Shown: positions 24,124-35,500, numbered from the stretch's first letter. The stretch is 64,000 bases of DNA from Isoetes taiwanensis (GCA_021234155.1 JAJEKV010000225.1:1-64000); one strand, 5' to 3'. The notes: generated by a model from the sequence alone, not told the origin. Program-made: numbers and translations.

Positions 24124-25720
24124 ATGTACGGACAAATTTCCCCTAGCGGTGTGTCCCCTTTCATAATCGACAAGCGGCTACTTGAGTTCGAGAAGTGGCG
24201 GCCTTACGGCTCCTAAACATCTTCTTGCTTTTCGTCATGCAGCCGCCATGGATTGTTATGTGAAGTTCACGGAATGGTATGCATCCGCCCCTCATGACAA
24301 CGAGGAAGTTGCGCCAAGCTGCGATTTATCCGTTCTATTGCAAGGAGTTGGACATCATGGCAAGCGATGCGAGCTTGGATGCGATCGCGAGGTTGCCTTA
24401 GCTTTCTTAGGGACCGCATGGTCTCGAGGCAAGCCGTCCTTTGCGGATGTCCGGCTCGTGGATTCCAAAACCAGCTCTAGAGGCGGCTTCCCATTTGCAA
24501 GCGGCCGAAGATGTTTTTCAAGAATCTTTTGCACAACGGGCTCCTCAGGGCTGCGTCCTTGTGCTTAAGAAGGTATCTTATTTCTCTTTGCCATTTGCAT
24601 TTGCTAGTTATTGCATTACGCTTTCGGCCAAACCCGAAGATACTGGGAAACAATGAAATCTTTAAGCCAAAGGGAATTCGGTTATGTGTGATGATCTTGA
24701 CTATGGCGTAGAAATGGAGATAGATCTACAAGAAGAAGAGCAAGAATGTAGGAGTTTTAGCTTGGCCTTGCCTTGGCCTTGGGTGAACGGAGGAGGGGGA
24801 TGATGACGAGAAGGTGATGAGGATGGGAATGAGGATGAAAAGAAGTTATCGACATAGCGCCAATTTTAGTGGAAGGCAAAGAATACCTATTGCTAAGTGA
24901 TATCTTGAGGAACCGTCTTTTTTACGAATGTGTGCTAGGGAAGGCGAGCTTATCGATTACCTTGGCGAATGGGTAAACCTAGGCTTAGATTTTTGAAGAG
25001 GATTTGGACAAAGAGATGTTTGAAGTGTCTAATTACACCGGCAATGCTATAAAGCTTAAAGAAGCCTATGAGAGAGGCTGGAGTCTCGATTTGCTCAAGA
25101 GGAGGCGAATCTACCAGCGGAAAGAAGAATTCAGCGTCTCAGGTGCAAAGGCGCCAGCGGGGATCTCTGGGTTTGGGCCCTTGAGTCAATGGCAAAAGCA
25201 TAAGCCTCATAGATGAGGAGAAATGTGAAGAAGATAAGCTTGAGGGTTCTTATTTGTGGGAAGTAGATGATTTTTCTTGCCCCGACATGCAGCGGGGGAC
25301 GGGGAAAGATTGAAGGACTCTACATTATTACGATATATCTCAAGATTAGTTAATGGGGAGATAATCGTCTTGAGAACTTTCAGTCAAAAGGTCTTGAGTT
25401 TGTCTATTACATCCGTGCATTATGCATGTTCGGGAACCATTCCCAATTGGCATCAAACAGAAAGGGTGATAGCAATTGGTAGGGATGTTGTGCTACAATA
25501 TTTTGGCGACCAAGCGGTCTGCTTGAGGCGAGCAATATGTTAAATTTTTTAGGCTGGCGGCTTGACTCACCCAAGGTTGGAAAATTTGGGGTCGATAACA
25601 TGGAAGTCATTGCCTTGTTGGGTCGGTCTTGTGAGAGGATTGAAAGAGCATGAAATTGGTGTGAAGCTTGAGAAATTGGAAGTTATATGTTTTCCAACTT
25701 GTATCGGTAAAATTATTTAT
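24124..25720 (+). other. ORF unit(s), no family recognised
   Basis: Starting at the ATG directly after the telo-box motif, protein-like stretches run on the plus strand in several frames: DKRLLEFEKWRPYGS, LQAAEDVFQESFAQRA, VEGKEYLLSDILRNRLFYE, and a Glu/Lys-rich stretch at 25004-25216 (FEVSNYTGNAIKLKEAYERG). None matches a family I know. The unit ends before palindrome copy 3 and is broken. It may be one gene or two. Confidence 0.35.
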
Positions 25721-25767
25721 ATGCAGTTGTCCTTAGAAATTCCTAATAAAAATTATTCTATTTGTAT

Positions 25768-25835
25768 TTATTCACATCCTTGAAATACATCGGTCGATTT
25801 TTACTGTCATATCTAGGTTTTCGCGTCGTGTGATA
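25768..25835 (+). repeat. Palindromic element, copy 3 (right arm clear)
   Basis: The right arm CGCGTCGTGTGATA lies at 25822-25835. The expected left arm position holds only a weak match (ttcacatcc). Confidence 0.45.
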
Positions 25836-25889
25836 TTTATCTCGAAGAAATGAAATATTATTGGAAAAAACAATTAATTTATTTATTCC

Positions 25890-25922
25890 TCACCACGGCG
25901 CGAGAAGCAACTTCGTGTGACT
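25890..25922 (+). repeat. Palindromic element, compact copy 4 (33 bp)
   Basis: The stretch runs TCACCACGGCGCGAG, then aagcaa, then CTTCGTGTGACTC: both arms kept, spacer nearly absent. It lies 5 bp before a TATA box, so it could also act as a promoter-proximal element. Confidence 0.55.
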
Positions 25923-25927
25923 CATGT

Positions 25928-25936
25928 TATAAATAG
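25928..25936 (+). promoter_or_regulatory. TATA box, cassette A
   Basis: TATAAATAG lies 84 bp before the ATG at 26021. The same box at the same relative place occurs in cassette B (26822). Confidence 0.55.
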
Positions 25937-26020
25937 AAGGCCGATGTCCGCGTGACCTCCGTCGCCTTAAATATACGCTCATCTTCTACTTCCGGCTTCC
26001 GCCTTCCACTATACACCCCG

Positions 26021-26400
26021 ATGGCATCATCATCTTCCTCTAGCAAGCGACCACGCCAAGATAACACTCCCCAGCGCCCGAGGCTGCCCGTGGACATCAC
26101 CCTTGCGGTGGTGATGAAGAGATTCAAGGAGATCCATGATGAAAACAACCGTCGTCATTAGAGAACAATGGGCGGTCGGCCGTTAGCCTTCGAGGAGGCT
26201 GGCGCCGGCGAGGCGTTAAGCTCGTGGAAACATTAAGCCATGTACCAAGAGGCGGCGAGCAAGCGGGGTAGGGCAGGTGAAAGCTGCTCACATGATTTGA
26301 GGCCTTAGAAGATATGGAGAAGAAGCTCCAGGCTACTGGAGGAGGATGAGAGCGCATGACCCTTACGGCCGGTTTGCGAGGACATGAAAATAAGCTAGAG
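26021..26400 (+). other. Cassette A ORF: Ser-rich start, charged helix (fossil)
   Basis: The start reads MASSSSSSKRPRQ, then LPVDITLAVVMKRFKEIHDE, a basic Ser-rich tail followed by a charged helical stretch. Cassette B, about 0.9 kb downstream, repeats promoter, leader and start. No family recognised. The ORF is broken. Confidence 0.45.
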
Positions 26401-26518
26401 GATCATGAAGATCCCTAGCCGTTGTATCTATCTATTTTTTGCTTCAAAGAAAAGTTTTCTCTATTTTTGCTTCTATCTATCCTCTTGTTCCAATGTATGT
26501 TACATTTTTTATTAAAAT

Positions 26519-26583
26519 ATCACCACGGCGAAATGCCTTGCTTGCAATTAGGTAGCAATCAATGGATTTGGCGTCGTGTAATC
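26519..26583 (+). repeat. Palindromic element, copy 5 (65 bp)
   Basis: Arms TCACCACGGCG and GGCGTCGTGTAATCTC flank a spacer with tgccttgcttgcaattaggt. It lies between cassette A and cassette B. Confidence 0.65.
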
Positions 26584-26766
26584 TCTATCTCCGTTCTATT
26601 TTGCTTCAATGAGAAGTTCTATCTTTAGTTATGTATCGAGTAAAATTACTTATGTATAGATTGTATCACAGGAAATTATCAATAAAATTATCACATGAGC
26701 TTTCTGCGGAAGAAAAGGCGTTAGAAGAAGTAATGGTCCTTTTTCCTTAGAAATGCGGTCCATTTT

Positions 26767-26797
26767 CACGACCCACGGCATCCCGGCGTCGTGTGAC
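26767..26797 (+). repeat. Palindromic element, compact copy 6 (31 bp)
   Basis: tcacgacccacggca and ggcgtcgtgtga form a short imperfect palindrome 25 bp before the cassette B TATA box, the same arrangement as copy 4 and cassette A. Confidence 0.5.
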
Positions 26798-26821
26798 TCA
26801 AGCTACCTACGAAATCCACAT

Positions 26822-26830
26822 TATAAATAG
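26822..26830 (+). promoter_or_regulatory. TATA box, cassette B
   Basis: TATAAATAGAAG lies 88 bp before the ATG at 26919 and matches cassette A base for base over this core. Confidence 0.55.
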
Positions 26831-26918
26831 AAGACCTTCTATCTTGCCTTCGACCTCCGATCCTCTTATATACGCCTTACGCTCATCTTCTCGCCTTCCG
26901 CCTTAGCCTTCTCCTCCG

Positions 26919-27650
26919 ATGGCATCTTCATCCTCCTCCAATAGCGGCCCGCGCCCAGGAGCTGCCAGCGGACATCACCCTTCTTTGTGGTGATGAAGAG
27001 ATTCAAGGAGGTTCACGGCAAAACAACCCGTCTTTGTCCCCCAGAAGATGGAGGCGGTGGACAAGGTTAAATTCAGAGGGGGCTGCTTTGCATGAGCGAG
27101 ACCTTGAGCTCAGTGGCAACATTAACCGGATCTGAGAGGCCAATAGGCTGTAGGGTCGAAATATGGTTTTAAGCGCACACAATATTTCCACGCGGCGCTA
27201 GGTGTTCTAATGAAGAGGTTGAAGGAGCAAGATGATCTTCTAAAGGAAAATGCGTTACAATTCAGCGAAAGAAGAAGAGAATGAATTCAACCTTCTCATG
27301 CTTAAGTAGCCGGAGAGGCAAATCAAAGCGGTTGAATAGAAGGACGTGGGATGACATGCCCCAACAATTTTGCGAAGGTGGTTATGGCGACAAACGAGGT
27401 TGCTAATTCAGTGTAAGAACACGCGTTGTGCTATTGGGGAAGGAGGCGGGACATGTACAAAGAGATGGTGGATGATTGGAGGAGCGTTTGGATAGGGTGA
27501 TTGCTCGCCGGAGAGAAATGGATGAAGATCTTGCGAAGGCGAGGGCCGGAGCTGATGATGATGATGAAGATAATGAAGAAGAGCTTCGCCTTTGGAGCAA
27601 CAATGAGTCGTTGTATTTTGTTTTCAATGTAACATCTTTCACAACTTTAA
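26919..27650 (+). other. Cassette B ORF: paralogue of A, coiled-coil and acidic tail (fossil)
   Basis: The start reads MASSSSS, and the DNA over about 250 bp from palindrome through gtggtgatgaagagattcaa matches cassette A. Later stretches read LMKRLKEQDDLLKENALQF and, at 27476, MEERLDRVIARRREMDEDLA, followed by an acidic run of Asp/Glu. The composition suggests a coiled-coil protein. The ORF is broken. No family recognised. Confidence 0.45.
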
Positions 27651-27746
27651 TCAAAAGTAACCCTTTTTATTATTATCTTGTAAAAAGCTTCACCGCGGCC
27701 GAAGCCACATAAATGACTATTAGCGAACTCCGTATGATACAAATAA

Positions 27747-27813
27747 GATCACCACGACATGAAACTAAAGTTGTGCAAACAAGGTTGGAGGCAAGTACTT
27801 GGCGTCGTGTGAA
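27747..27813 (+). repeat. Palindromic element, copy 7 (67 bp)
   Basis: Arms GATCACCACGAC and GGCGTCGTGTGA enclose a spacer with ttgtgcaaacaagg. It lies at the junction between the plus-strand cassette B and the minus-strand gene that ends near 27.9 kb. Confidence 0.7.
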
Positions 27814-27899
27814 CATGCTACACATTACAAGTATACTTTACCGATTCTTTGTCTCTTAGATCTCCAGCATTTGCGATGCTAGTGGGGCCCTAGAATTTT

Positions 27900-30009
27900 G
27901 CCAAGCAACTTTCCGTTTTCTCTTGACATTATGCCAATGGTGTTTCACGACTTACGGGTTGCTCCTTAAAGCGACCTTCTTTGTCGTATTTAGCCATCGC
28001 CCTTCTATAAAACCACTCGTCATCCGTCTTAGAGGGTTGGTTCCCACATTTCCACCCCCTCTTTGAGTGTTACGATGAAAGGCTATTTTAGCTTGTTTAT
28101 GCGACTTCTCCATGCCTTGTGCACTCCACGATTGCTAGGCTTCCATACTTCCTAAAAACCAAGGTGCATGAGCCCAAAAGATGTGCAAGTAGTGCGTGAC
28201 TTCACTCTCTCCCCCATCGTCTATGAAAGCTTTAATAAATTTGTTATTAAGCACACGAACATTTTCGCATCTTCTCTTGTGAGGTCCATTCTCACGAATG
28301 TATGGGAACAATTGGACAATGCATCCCATGCTTTTTTTTTTTTTTCCTCAATGCGAGCGAAGAGCATCATGCATGCGGTCTGCTCGCATCAACCAGCAAT
28401 TTTCCAAATTCATAGACCTTTTCTCCCATCGGTTTCCGTTCGGAGCCTCTCTATGATTCTTTATGAGCGTCGAGCTTTCACCCCTCAATTGACACCTTAC
28501 GAGGCACACTTGTTCTTCTGCCCGTTTCTCATGAGGAGCTCTAATCTTACATTGCCACCATGCAAACCTGCTTCGATAGAACATGTTCAACTCTCACGAA
28601 TTCCTTCCTCTCTTCTCTTCTTGTGCGAAATGTTTCCACCGCGAATCTGCGGCTCAAAAATATCATCTTGTCGATGATTCTCACAAAAGCCGTGCAAAGT
28701 GCGGATATGAACCCTCTCTAATGGAATGGGGAAAATGCCATGGAACTTGGGATCTTCTTCTCCTCTATTAGGAGCATTTGCTTGGTTAAGGGACAAGGTT
28801 GAAGCTTGATCTTCCCGGTACTTGATTTCCTTGCATGATTGCGGTCTGAGACAACTTTTGCATGTTCCTTGTCCTCCTCCACTTATGTTGTACATTACTT
28901 TCTCGTTTTTTTTAAATCGGAGGCCAAGTGAAAAATTACTTTGTAAGATCCATAGTGATCTACTTGCAATTTTTCCCTCCCTCGAATCTAGATATTAGAC
29001 TTCGGGATGTCGGTTTGATTGAACACCCATTTCAATACCTCGTGGATTTCTTTTCCGAACTTTAAAGAGACCTAACCACCGGGTGTCATCTTGATTGACA
29101 TGAGAACCATTTTTCGACGCGCTTCTTCTCCTCCTCGGTCCACCTCTACATCTTTTTTATTATTCTTGTTGCTCTTTGATTTAGCATGTGCAATTGCATT
29201 CTCAATTGCTCTATTCATGATGACAACGGACACCCTCTCATACTTCTCAAACTTGGTCAATTCCATTTCATCCAATTTTATGCAAACTTCAATCTCACCA
29301 TTAGTTTCTGCAACTGTTAAGTCATAATATTTGACAAGGAATTGTAAGAAAGTAACCAGATCAACCCAAAGATTATTGCGTTCATTCATTCCAACTATAT
29401 CACAACAATCCTTGCCATTCTTATCTTTTATGGCTATGGCAGGACTAGTATGGCATACACCATCTTTGTCCGAGTAACTCTTGTATTCTCGACAATTTGT
29501 GGACGTGGAGCGAATACTTTTTTTGTGCCCATTCTTTTCAACGCTTAGGTGGAATGGCTTGAATAGAGAAACGGTAACCAAGCCTCTTGATGCCTACATC
29601 ATCACAAAGCGGTCTGTACATCGTAAACTTCTAACTTCTTGTAGATCTCTCCTAGTACCATTTCCAATACCATCTTCTTGAGAGAAGAGTTGTAGGGTGA
29701 CAAATCATGTCCATTATCTCCTGTTTGTCGCTAGGTTCTTCACTCGTAACCAAGATTGCTTCTAGTTTCCCCGGATCTTAATTGGCCTTTGCTAGTGTTG
29801 TAAAAGCGGACCTTGTGGCGTGACCCTGCGTCTGAATGCACCTGATCCAAACTTGGTTCCTCTATCGATTCGATAGTGCTTCTTCCTTTTCGCAAGCCAA
29901 GGGGTGTTTTCTTCAAATTCTTTAATTTACATTGAAGCCCAAAGTTTGCTCTTTCGAGCTCTTGGATCTTTTCTTGCAGCTGCCCTATCACCAATTTGGA
30001 CTTGTCCAC
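27900..30009 (-). other. Large minus-strand ORF set, transposase-like protein of unassigned family (fossil)
   Basis: From the start side: a coiled coil at 30009-29740 (KLVIGQLQEKIQELERANFG), a middle part at 29581-29072 (IEVCIKLDEMELTKFEKYER), a segment near 28740 (LERVHIRTLHGFC), and a Gly/Asn-rich end near 28050-27980. The order recalls a family of large uncharacterised proteins that I remember from oomycetes, algae and early land plants (VCWKFDGAELTKF and RVHIRTLHGFCR type). That link is from memory and unchecked. The gene is broken. It converges on cassette B with palindrome copy 7 between them. It could be the mobility gene of the block. Confidence 0.4.
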
Positions 30010-30414
30010 CCATTATCTCAAAGAAATTTCCCTCCCAAGCCGTCCACATTCCTTTCCTTCATCACATTGGAGTAATGAAGCGAGAGAAAAAAAGCTGCTG
30101 GTTTTAAGTTATAATTCTCTTGTGACAATGAGGCGGCTCATCTCAAGGAGGCGTATTGATTAGAATGCCTTCATCCTCTCTCAATCTCTACTTAATATCC
30201 CAAGAGGCGGAGTTAGTCACCACAAAATCGGACTAAACTTGAAAGCGTCCGAAATGGCGGTTTCTTGCCACTCAAGCGGATCAATGGATATAAAGCGCCA
30301 TCTGCCCGGATGTCGACACTTTTGAGCACGCAAGGCGCAACATGTCGAGGTCTAAGTTCTTATTTTTTAGACCTCCTTTTTTGCGATTGAAGGCTGGAGC
30401 ATATTCGTGAGTCG

Positions 30415-31135
30415 GTTGGATCCTTATCCACACATCATTTGGAGCTTCCATACAGCGTGGATCGCATGCGGTAGCGAAATGAAGGTGTATAATTTGTATG
30501 CCCTTGACACAATTAAGCCGTTTGAGCGAATGTAAGGTACTAACCTCGTTTTTGAAATTTACAGCGTGCATATGGAAATCGAAAAGTCCATTCTCCTACA
30601 ATCCATGCTTTTATACAAAAGCAAATTCAAAATTCGAATTGTAGGGGCTGAGAAGCTTGTATTGGGATGAAGTAAAGATCCGATTCACGAACTTTTAAAG
30701 GCGCCAATCATGGCGCCTTTAAAGCGAAAGTCGATACAAAGCTTCAACCTACACATTCAAATTTTGAAATGTAGAAGCGGGGAAGCTTGTATGGCCATGG
30801 ACTCTAAATGAAAATAGGGCAAGACAAGAATCGGTGATCGCATGCTTGGTATCGACAAACCAAGAGACACAGTCATGAGTTCGGTATGCTATAATGCAAG
30901 TAGCTTTTAGAAAATGCGTGTTGCGTCAATGTCGACAACCAGCGAATTAAATACATATGGAAGCCATAAATAATGCGATCCCCTTATTCAGCGAGAATAT
31001 TCCAAGCAAATCGCCGGGGAAAAAAGAGCGGAAATATGGCGTGGAGAGGAGGCCATTTTGAGACCCCAAATCCCAAGGAGGCGGAAATATGGCGTGGAAT
31101 GGCTGATAGGAGGCCATTTTAGTTCATAAAACAAA
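30415..31135. repeat. Long repeat X, copy A
   Basis: About 600-700 bp, alignable with 40640-41250 in the same orientation; shared stretches include aaaatcgaaaagtccattct-type sequence near 30570 and gatacaaagcttcaaccta near 30733. Within copy A the last part (cggaaatatggcgtgga ... ggaggccatttt) occurs twice in tandem (about 31030 and 31080). Noncoding as far as can be seen. Confidence 0.8.
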
Positions 31136-31230
31136 ATATAACTTGGAATGATAGATATTTTTATATGCAAATGGGAGACTATTGATGAGGGACTTATGTT
31201 TAATTTTAATTTGACAACAATTAAGAAAGT

Positions 31231-31298
31231 GGATCACACGATGCGAATTTAGTGTGTTCCATTTTTGTTGCATATGTACTATTCGCTTGGTGTGATCC
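31231..31298 (+). repeat. Palindromic element, copy 8 (68 bp, best arms)
   Basis: GGATCACACGATGCGAAT pairs with ATTCGCTTGGTGTGATCC over 18 bp with three mismatches. The spacer tttttgttgcatatgtacta matches that of copy 2, so the two are related copies and not independent palindromes. Confidence 0.8.
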
Positions 31299-31726
31299 TT
31301 CTTGAAAAATAATATGCTCTTTGAAAAGGGATAATGACTTATGTACTTAAGAGTGGTAACACATGTACAGTAAAAAAACAAGTTAGGTATTCAAATGGAA
31401 TTAGAAACAAAAACTTTTACATTCAAAAATTTTATATGTAGGTATGGATTTACATGAGAACATCATTTTGTAAATTTAAATCGGGAGGGAGGCTTCAACT
31501 ATTCACAACAAAAAGCCGGAGGCTTGCGGTCATATGGTTGTCATTAAAAATTTGGAGGCAAAATTTGGAGGCTAAGAACAAAGGGAAAAAAAAATAAGAG
31601 GTGCTCTGCCCTAACAAATTTCATTCATCTGCTTCACCATCTGCAAAAAAAAAAAAAAAAAGAAATAACCGTTAGTTGAATGCTTAAGAAAAGAAAGAAA
31701 ACATGCATGTACCATGAACTAACGCC

Positions 31727-32041
31727 ATGAGCTCCTCGAAGTCAGCGGATTCGTCTTCAACTTCTTCATCTTCTTCATCATCTTCGGCTTCTTCTCCTTC
31801 GGTAGACCACTCATTCTCTGAAGAATCTCCTATCCAGCCTTCAAGAACACCTGTGATGAACTTACGCTCGAAATTTCCTCTCGATTCCTCATTCTCGATT
31901 CCTCGTCAAAGGAATCGAGGAGAAATCGAAGAATCGAGAGAGGCATTGAGCAAGAACCGTGGGCGTGGAGGGAAGCTGCGGAGGAACACCTCTTCCGGCC
32001 GTAATAGGCGCCTCTTGGAGGACACCTCGGCTCTTCAGTAG
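31727..32041 (+). CDS. Ser-rich hypothetical ORF, 104 aa
   Basis: The ORF begins MSSSKSADSSSTSSSSSSSS and continues with an Arg/Gly-rich basic part (RGRGGKLRRN). Low complexity makes coding status uncertain. A strong inverted repeat, 31877-31943, lies inside it. A poly-A run is at about 31645. No domain recognised; the Ser-rich start resembles, only in composition, cassettes A and B. Confidence 0.3.
   Translation: MSSSKSADSSSTSSSSSSSSASSPSVDHSFSEESPIQPSRTPVMNLRSKFPLDSSFSIPRQRNRGEIEESREALSKNRGRGGKLRRNTSSGRNRRLLEDTSALQ
31877..31943. repeat. Inverted repeat (hairpin), arms about 28 bp
   Basis: The left arm cctctcgattcctcattctc and onward pairs with a right arm ending gaatcgagagagg, separated by a short loop (gtcaaag). 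A few mismatches. It lies inside the Ser-rich ORF. Confidence 0.75.
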
Positions 32042-32548
32042 CTGATCTCTTCATGGCGATGGACTAGAGAAATTGGGGTGGGAGGATCTAGCGAAGATTG
32101 GGAGGAGATTGGGGAGAATAAAAGCCAATCTAGGCTGGAATAGATATAGGCTGGATTAGACGTGAAATTCGTAGGAATGATTTGTATTCCAGTCCTATCA
32201 ACCATCATTACATGCCATTATGTGCATATCTCGAATTTTTTTTTTTTTTTTTTTGAGAGAATGAGGTTTTTTTTTTCATTAATTATAGAAAAAGGTACAT
32301 TGTTGTGAGTGAGTCATGTAGTTGACTACTCAACATTAAGCTTAAAAACAAAGTAAACAAAATAGACATCAGTGGATGCCATGCTGTAAAAGCAGCAAAG
32401 GTGATTGAAATTAAGAAGTCCTTGTCTTCCATGTGAAAGGTATTAAACTTGCACTCTTTGAATTGAACCCTTTGGAAACCGAAAAATGAGTAAATTGCTG
32501 TTTTGAGATTCAGAATGGGATTGGATGTAAGGAATGGAATTCAGGAAT

Positions 32549-35500
32549 TCAGGAATTGGGATTTGATGGGATATTGGATAGAAAATGATAAGAGTGAAGG
32601 TAGTCAAATTTTGGCTGGAAATCTGGTTGCAAAATGAGAGTTCTACCATTTCCCCAATTTAGCTCTTGAATAAGTCTGTCAGCATTGGTTGTAGACATGA
32701 GGATGATGAGTGTACCATAAGCATTTGCCAAACATCTATGATGGTAATAGTGCTGTCTGTAATATTGGAATTGTTCGTCTGTCATGTTTCTGCTATTAAT
32801 TTCCATGAACCACCATAGTTGCACCATTAAGTATGTGCCTCTGCAAAATTCTATTGCCCAATCAATTTCGTGATCTGGGATGTCAGGAATGTCAATGTTT
32901 GTGATGCCTCTGACTAGGCCTGTCCATAATCCATCATCTGTGTACTGAATATCGTGAACTAACCTGCTTACAGGGAAAAGTGTATACTCAGCTGGCTCAA
33001 CAGATGTGTTAAAATCTCTGCTAAGACTCATCATGTAATCTAGCAAGGGAACAATCATTGTCAGTAAATGCAGCATTGCAATTTAATTTAAACAATAGAT
33101 AGAACCCTATGAAATGACCAATGCTATGCCACTTGTTATCCACCGAATCTCTATCTACATGCATCTGACTAGTTGCAGCCATTTCAATGTCATATATAAC
33201 CTGTCTTTTTATCCAGTGAATAGATATTCTTTTTCTCCCATAATGACATCTATTTCTATGTTTCCATACATTCCATAAAGCAATGAAGCATAAAGAGTTT
33301 GTGAAAGCATCATCATTCATCATGAAATCCAACAGAGTAGCAGGACATATAATGTTGAAAGTATCTTCAAACCAAAGCCAGAAGGAGGTGAGCTTTACAC
33401 AACCGAAGATGTGCTCAAAATTTTCCACATACCCACATCCAAGAGGGCAATTTGAATCAATAGGATGAGTAAGATTATTGGAGTGCCTAGAGAGCATTTC
33501 CAAGTTGGATAAACTCTTATTTGCAATAAGCCGGACAAAGTAAAGAGATCTTTGGTGGCGGATAGGAATGCGGATGTTTGTGAAGAGTCCGGTTTCAGTT
33601 TCATCGAGATAGCCCAATCTGAGTTTAGCCTTTGAAGGCACATTTGGTTTGTTTAAATATCGTAGACTTTACGGACACTATAGCTTGGTTTGTCAAGTAG
33701 GGTCAATCGGTAATAATGGGATTAGCCATAAGATTGATTGTGTGGACCTTGTGCATAATATATCTAAAAAGAGTTCTATCGGAGGAACTTCCCTGATTTT
33801 GTGCTTCAAGTTAGTCCGGGTAATCCATGCATACGATCCCATAGATCACCAAGGGTGAGAATATTATTATCTTTCCATTTCTTGTATATCCGTTTATGCT
33901 TGATGGCGGAGGAGTAGGCTGGTCTCTATAGAAATTGGGATTCCAAAAATATTAGTGTTGATGTGATTGTTTTTCGGGTTGGAATGATGGAAAGTCGATG
34001 AACCTTGTTCGGGCAATAATCATGTTTCTCATGAGGAGAAAACTTGGGGGGCTGGTTGAAGAGTAGTGAAAATTTGAATGTGGGAGATTGTGAGAGATGG
34101 ATGCATGATGCTTTGGATGGCTAATAGAAAGCCAGTATTTGATAAAGATTGAGGCAGGATTACTATTTGAGAATATAGACTTCCAGATGTACTTACCTGC
34201 CAAGGCATAGCTTTGCAAGGCAATATTCTTACATCCCAAACCACCTTGAATTTTACTTCTGGTAATTGAGGACCAATTAACCATATGATGCTTTCCCCAT
34301 ATGAAATTTCTCACTATTCTCTCAATCTGCAGATAAATGCATTTGGGAGCTAGGAGTCTTGAGAAGAGAAATAAATGTGGGGAGCTGCAATGACCGAGTT
34401 TGCAATTAGAGTTCTTCTGCCAAAGAGAGACAGTTGCCATAATTCCCAAGTTTCTTTCTAATCTTCTCTACAATGGGATTCCAAAGACATTTGAGACTAG
34501 GATTGAGAGATAGAGGCATGCCTAGAAGATTAGTTGTCTCAGTGTCAATCATACATTTTATGCCAGCAATGCTATCTGTGTTGAAGTCCCCAATGATGGT
34601 ACATTTATTTCTATTCAGGTGAATACGAGGCGAGAACCAAAGTTATGAATAGTGCGCAAGAAAATGTGAATAATATTCAAGTCATTCTTGAGGAAACTGA
34701 AAAGAGTCATCGGCATATTGAAGGATTGAGAGATTCGTGATGTTGTCGGGAAGGTTTAGACCAACAATTGTCGAGTTGATTGGAGATGAGTGATAACTCT
34801 AGTTAACATTTCAGCAACGACTAGAAATAAATATGGTGCTAAGGGGCACCCTTGTCTAACTCCTCTAGCAAGGGGAAGAATTGTCACGGGGATCCATTAA
34901 CAAGCACTGATGATTGAGATGCGGGTTAAGCCCGGGATCAATTTGGATAATCTTGTGGCTGAAGCCAAATTTCTCTAGAGAGAATTTTAGAAAGTCCCAT
35001 CTAAGCGTGTCAAAGGCCTTTGAAAAATCAAGCTTTAAGAGAATGCACGGTCTTGATTAGTCAACTTGTTCCAATGCAAACCCTCCATGGCAGCAATGTA
35101 GTTATCTAGGATGAATCTATTTGGGAGAAAATGCATTGATTGGAGCTAATGACTTCACGAAGGTGAGTTTTGACCCTGTTTGCAATTATCTTAGCACAAA
35201 CTTTATAAGTAGAATTTGTTAGGGAGATTGGCCTCCAATCGAGGAGAAAGTTTGAGGATTGTCAACCTTTGGAATTAAAGTGATAAGTCCAGCAGAAAGA
35301 AGCGGGGTGTAGGTGGTTTGAATTCGGTAGCCTTTAATCATAAGCGTGAAATCTTCTTTAATTATGTCCCGAGAATTTAAGATAAAATTCGGGTGGAAGG
35401 CCATCGGGCGGGACTTTCCCTTTGGCAAGACTTTTAAGAGTAGCAAAGATTTCCTCGGTGGAGGGATAACTTCCGCAGTGTTAGACATCACAATCTCCTT

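Larger units (their letters stand above)
20200..31300. other. CpG-rich block of compact ORFs and hairpins; candidate fossil of a large DNA virus or large composite element
   Basis: Over about 11 kb the sequence is visibly richer in CpG than its flanks. It contains short ORF units, three TATAAA-type boxes 18-95 bp before ATG codons, an H3-like gene and several copies of one roughly 70-bp palindrome lying between the ORF units. Compact genes with hairpins between them are known in large eukaryotic DNA viruses, where hairpins mark transcript ends; some mosses and lycophytes carry such insertions. No capsid, packaging ATPase or viral polymerase was recognised here, so a large unclassified transposon is equally possible. 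The block looks old and broken in many places. Edges are approximate: the left edge is where CpG content rises, the right is the last palindrome. Confidence 0.4.

Noticed and set aside
28330-28350. T-run as a LINE or SINE tail
   Set aside because: It lies within the minus-strand ORF set and no element end or target duplication adjoins it.
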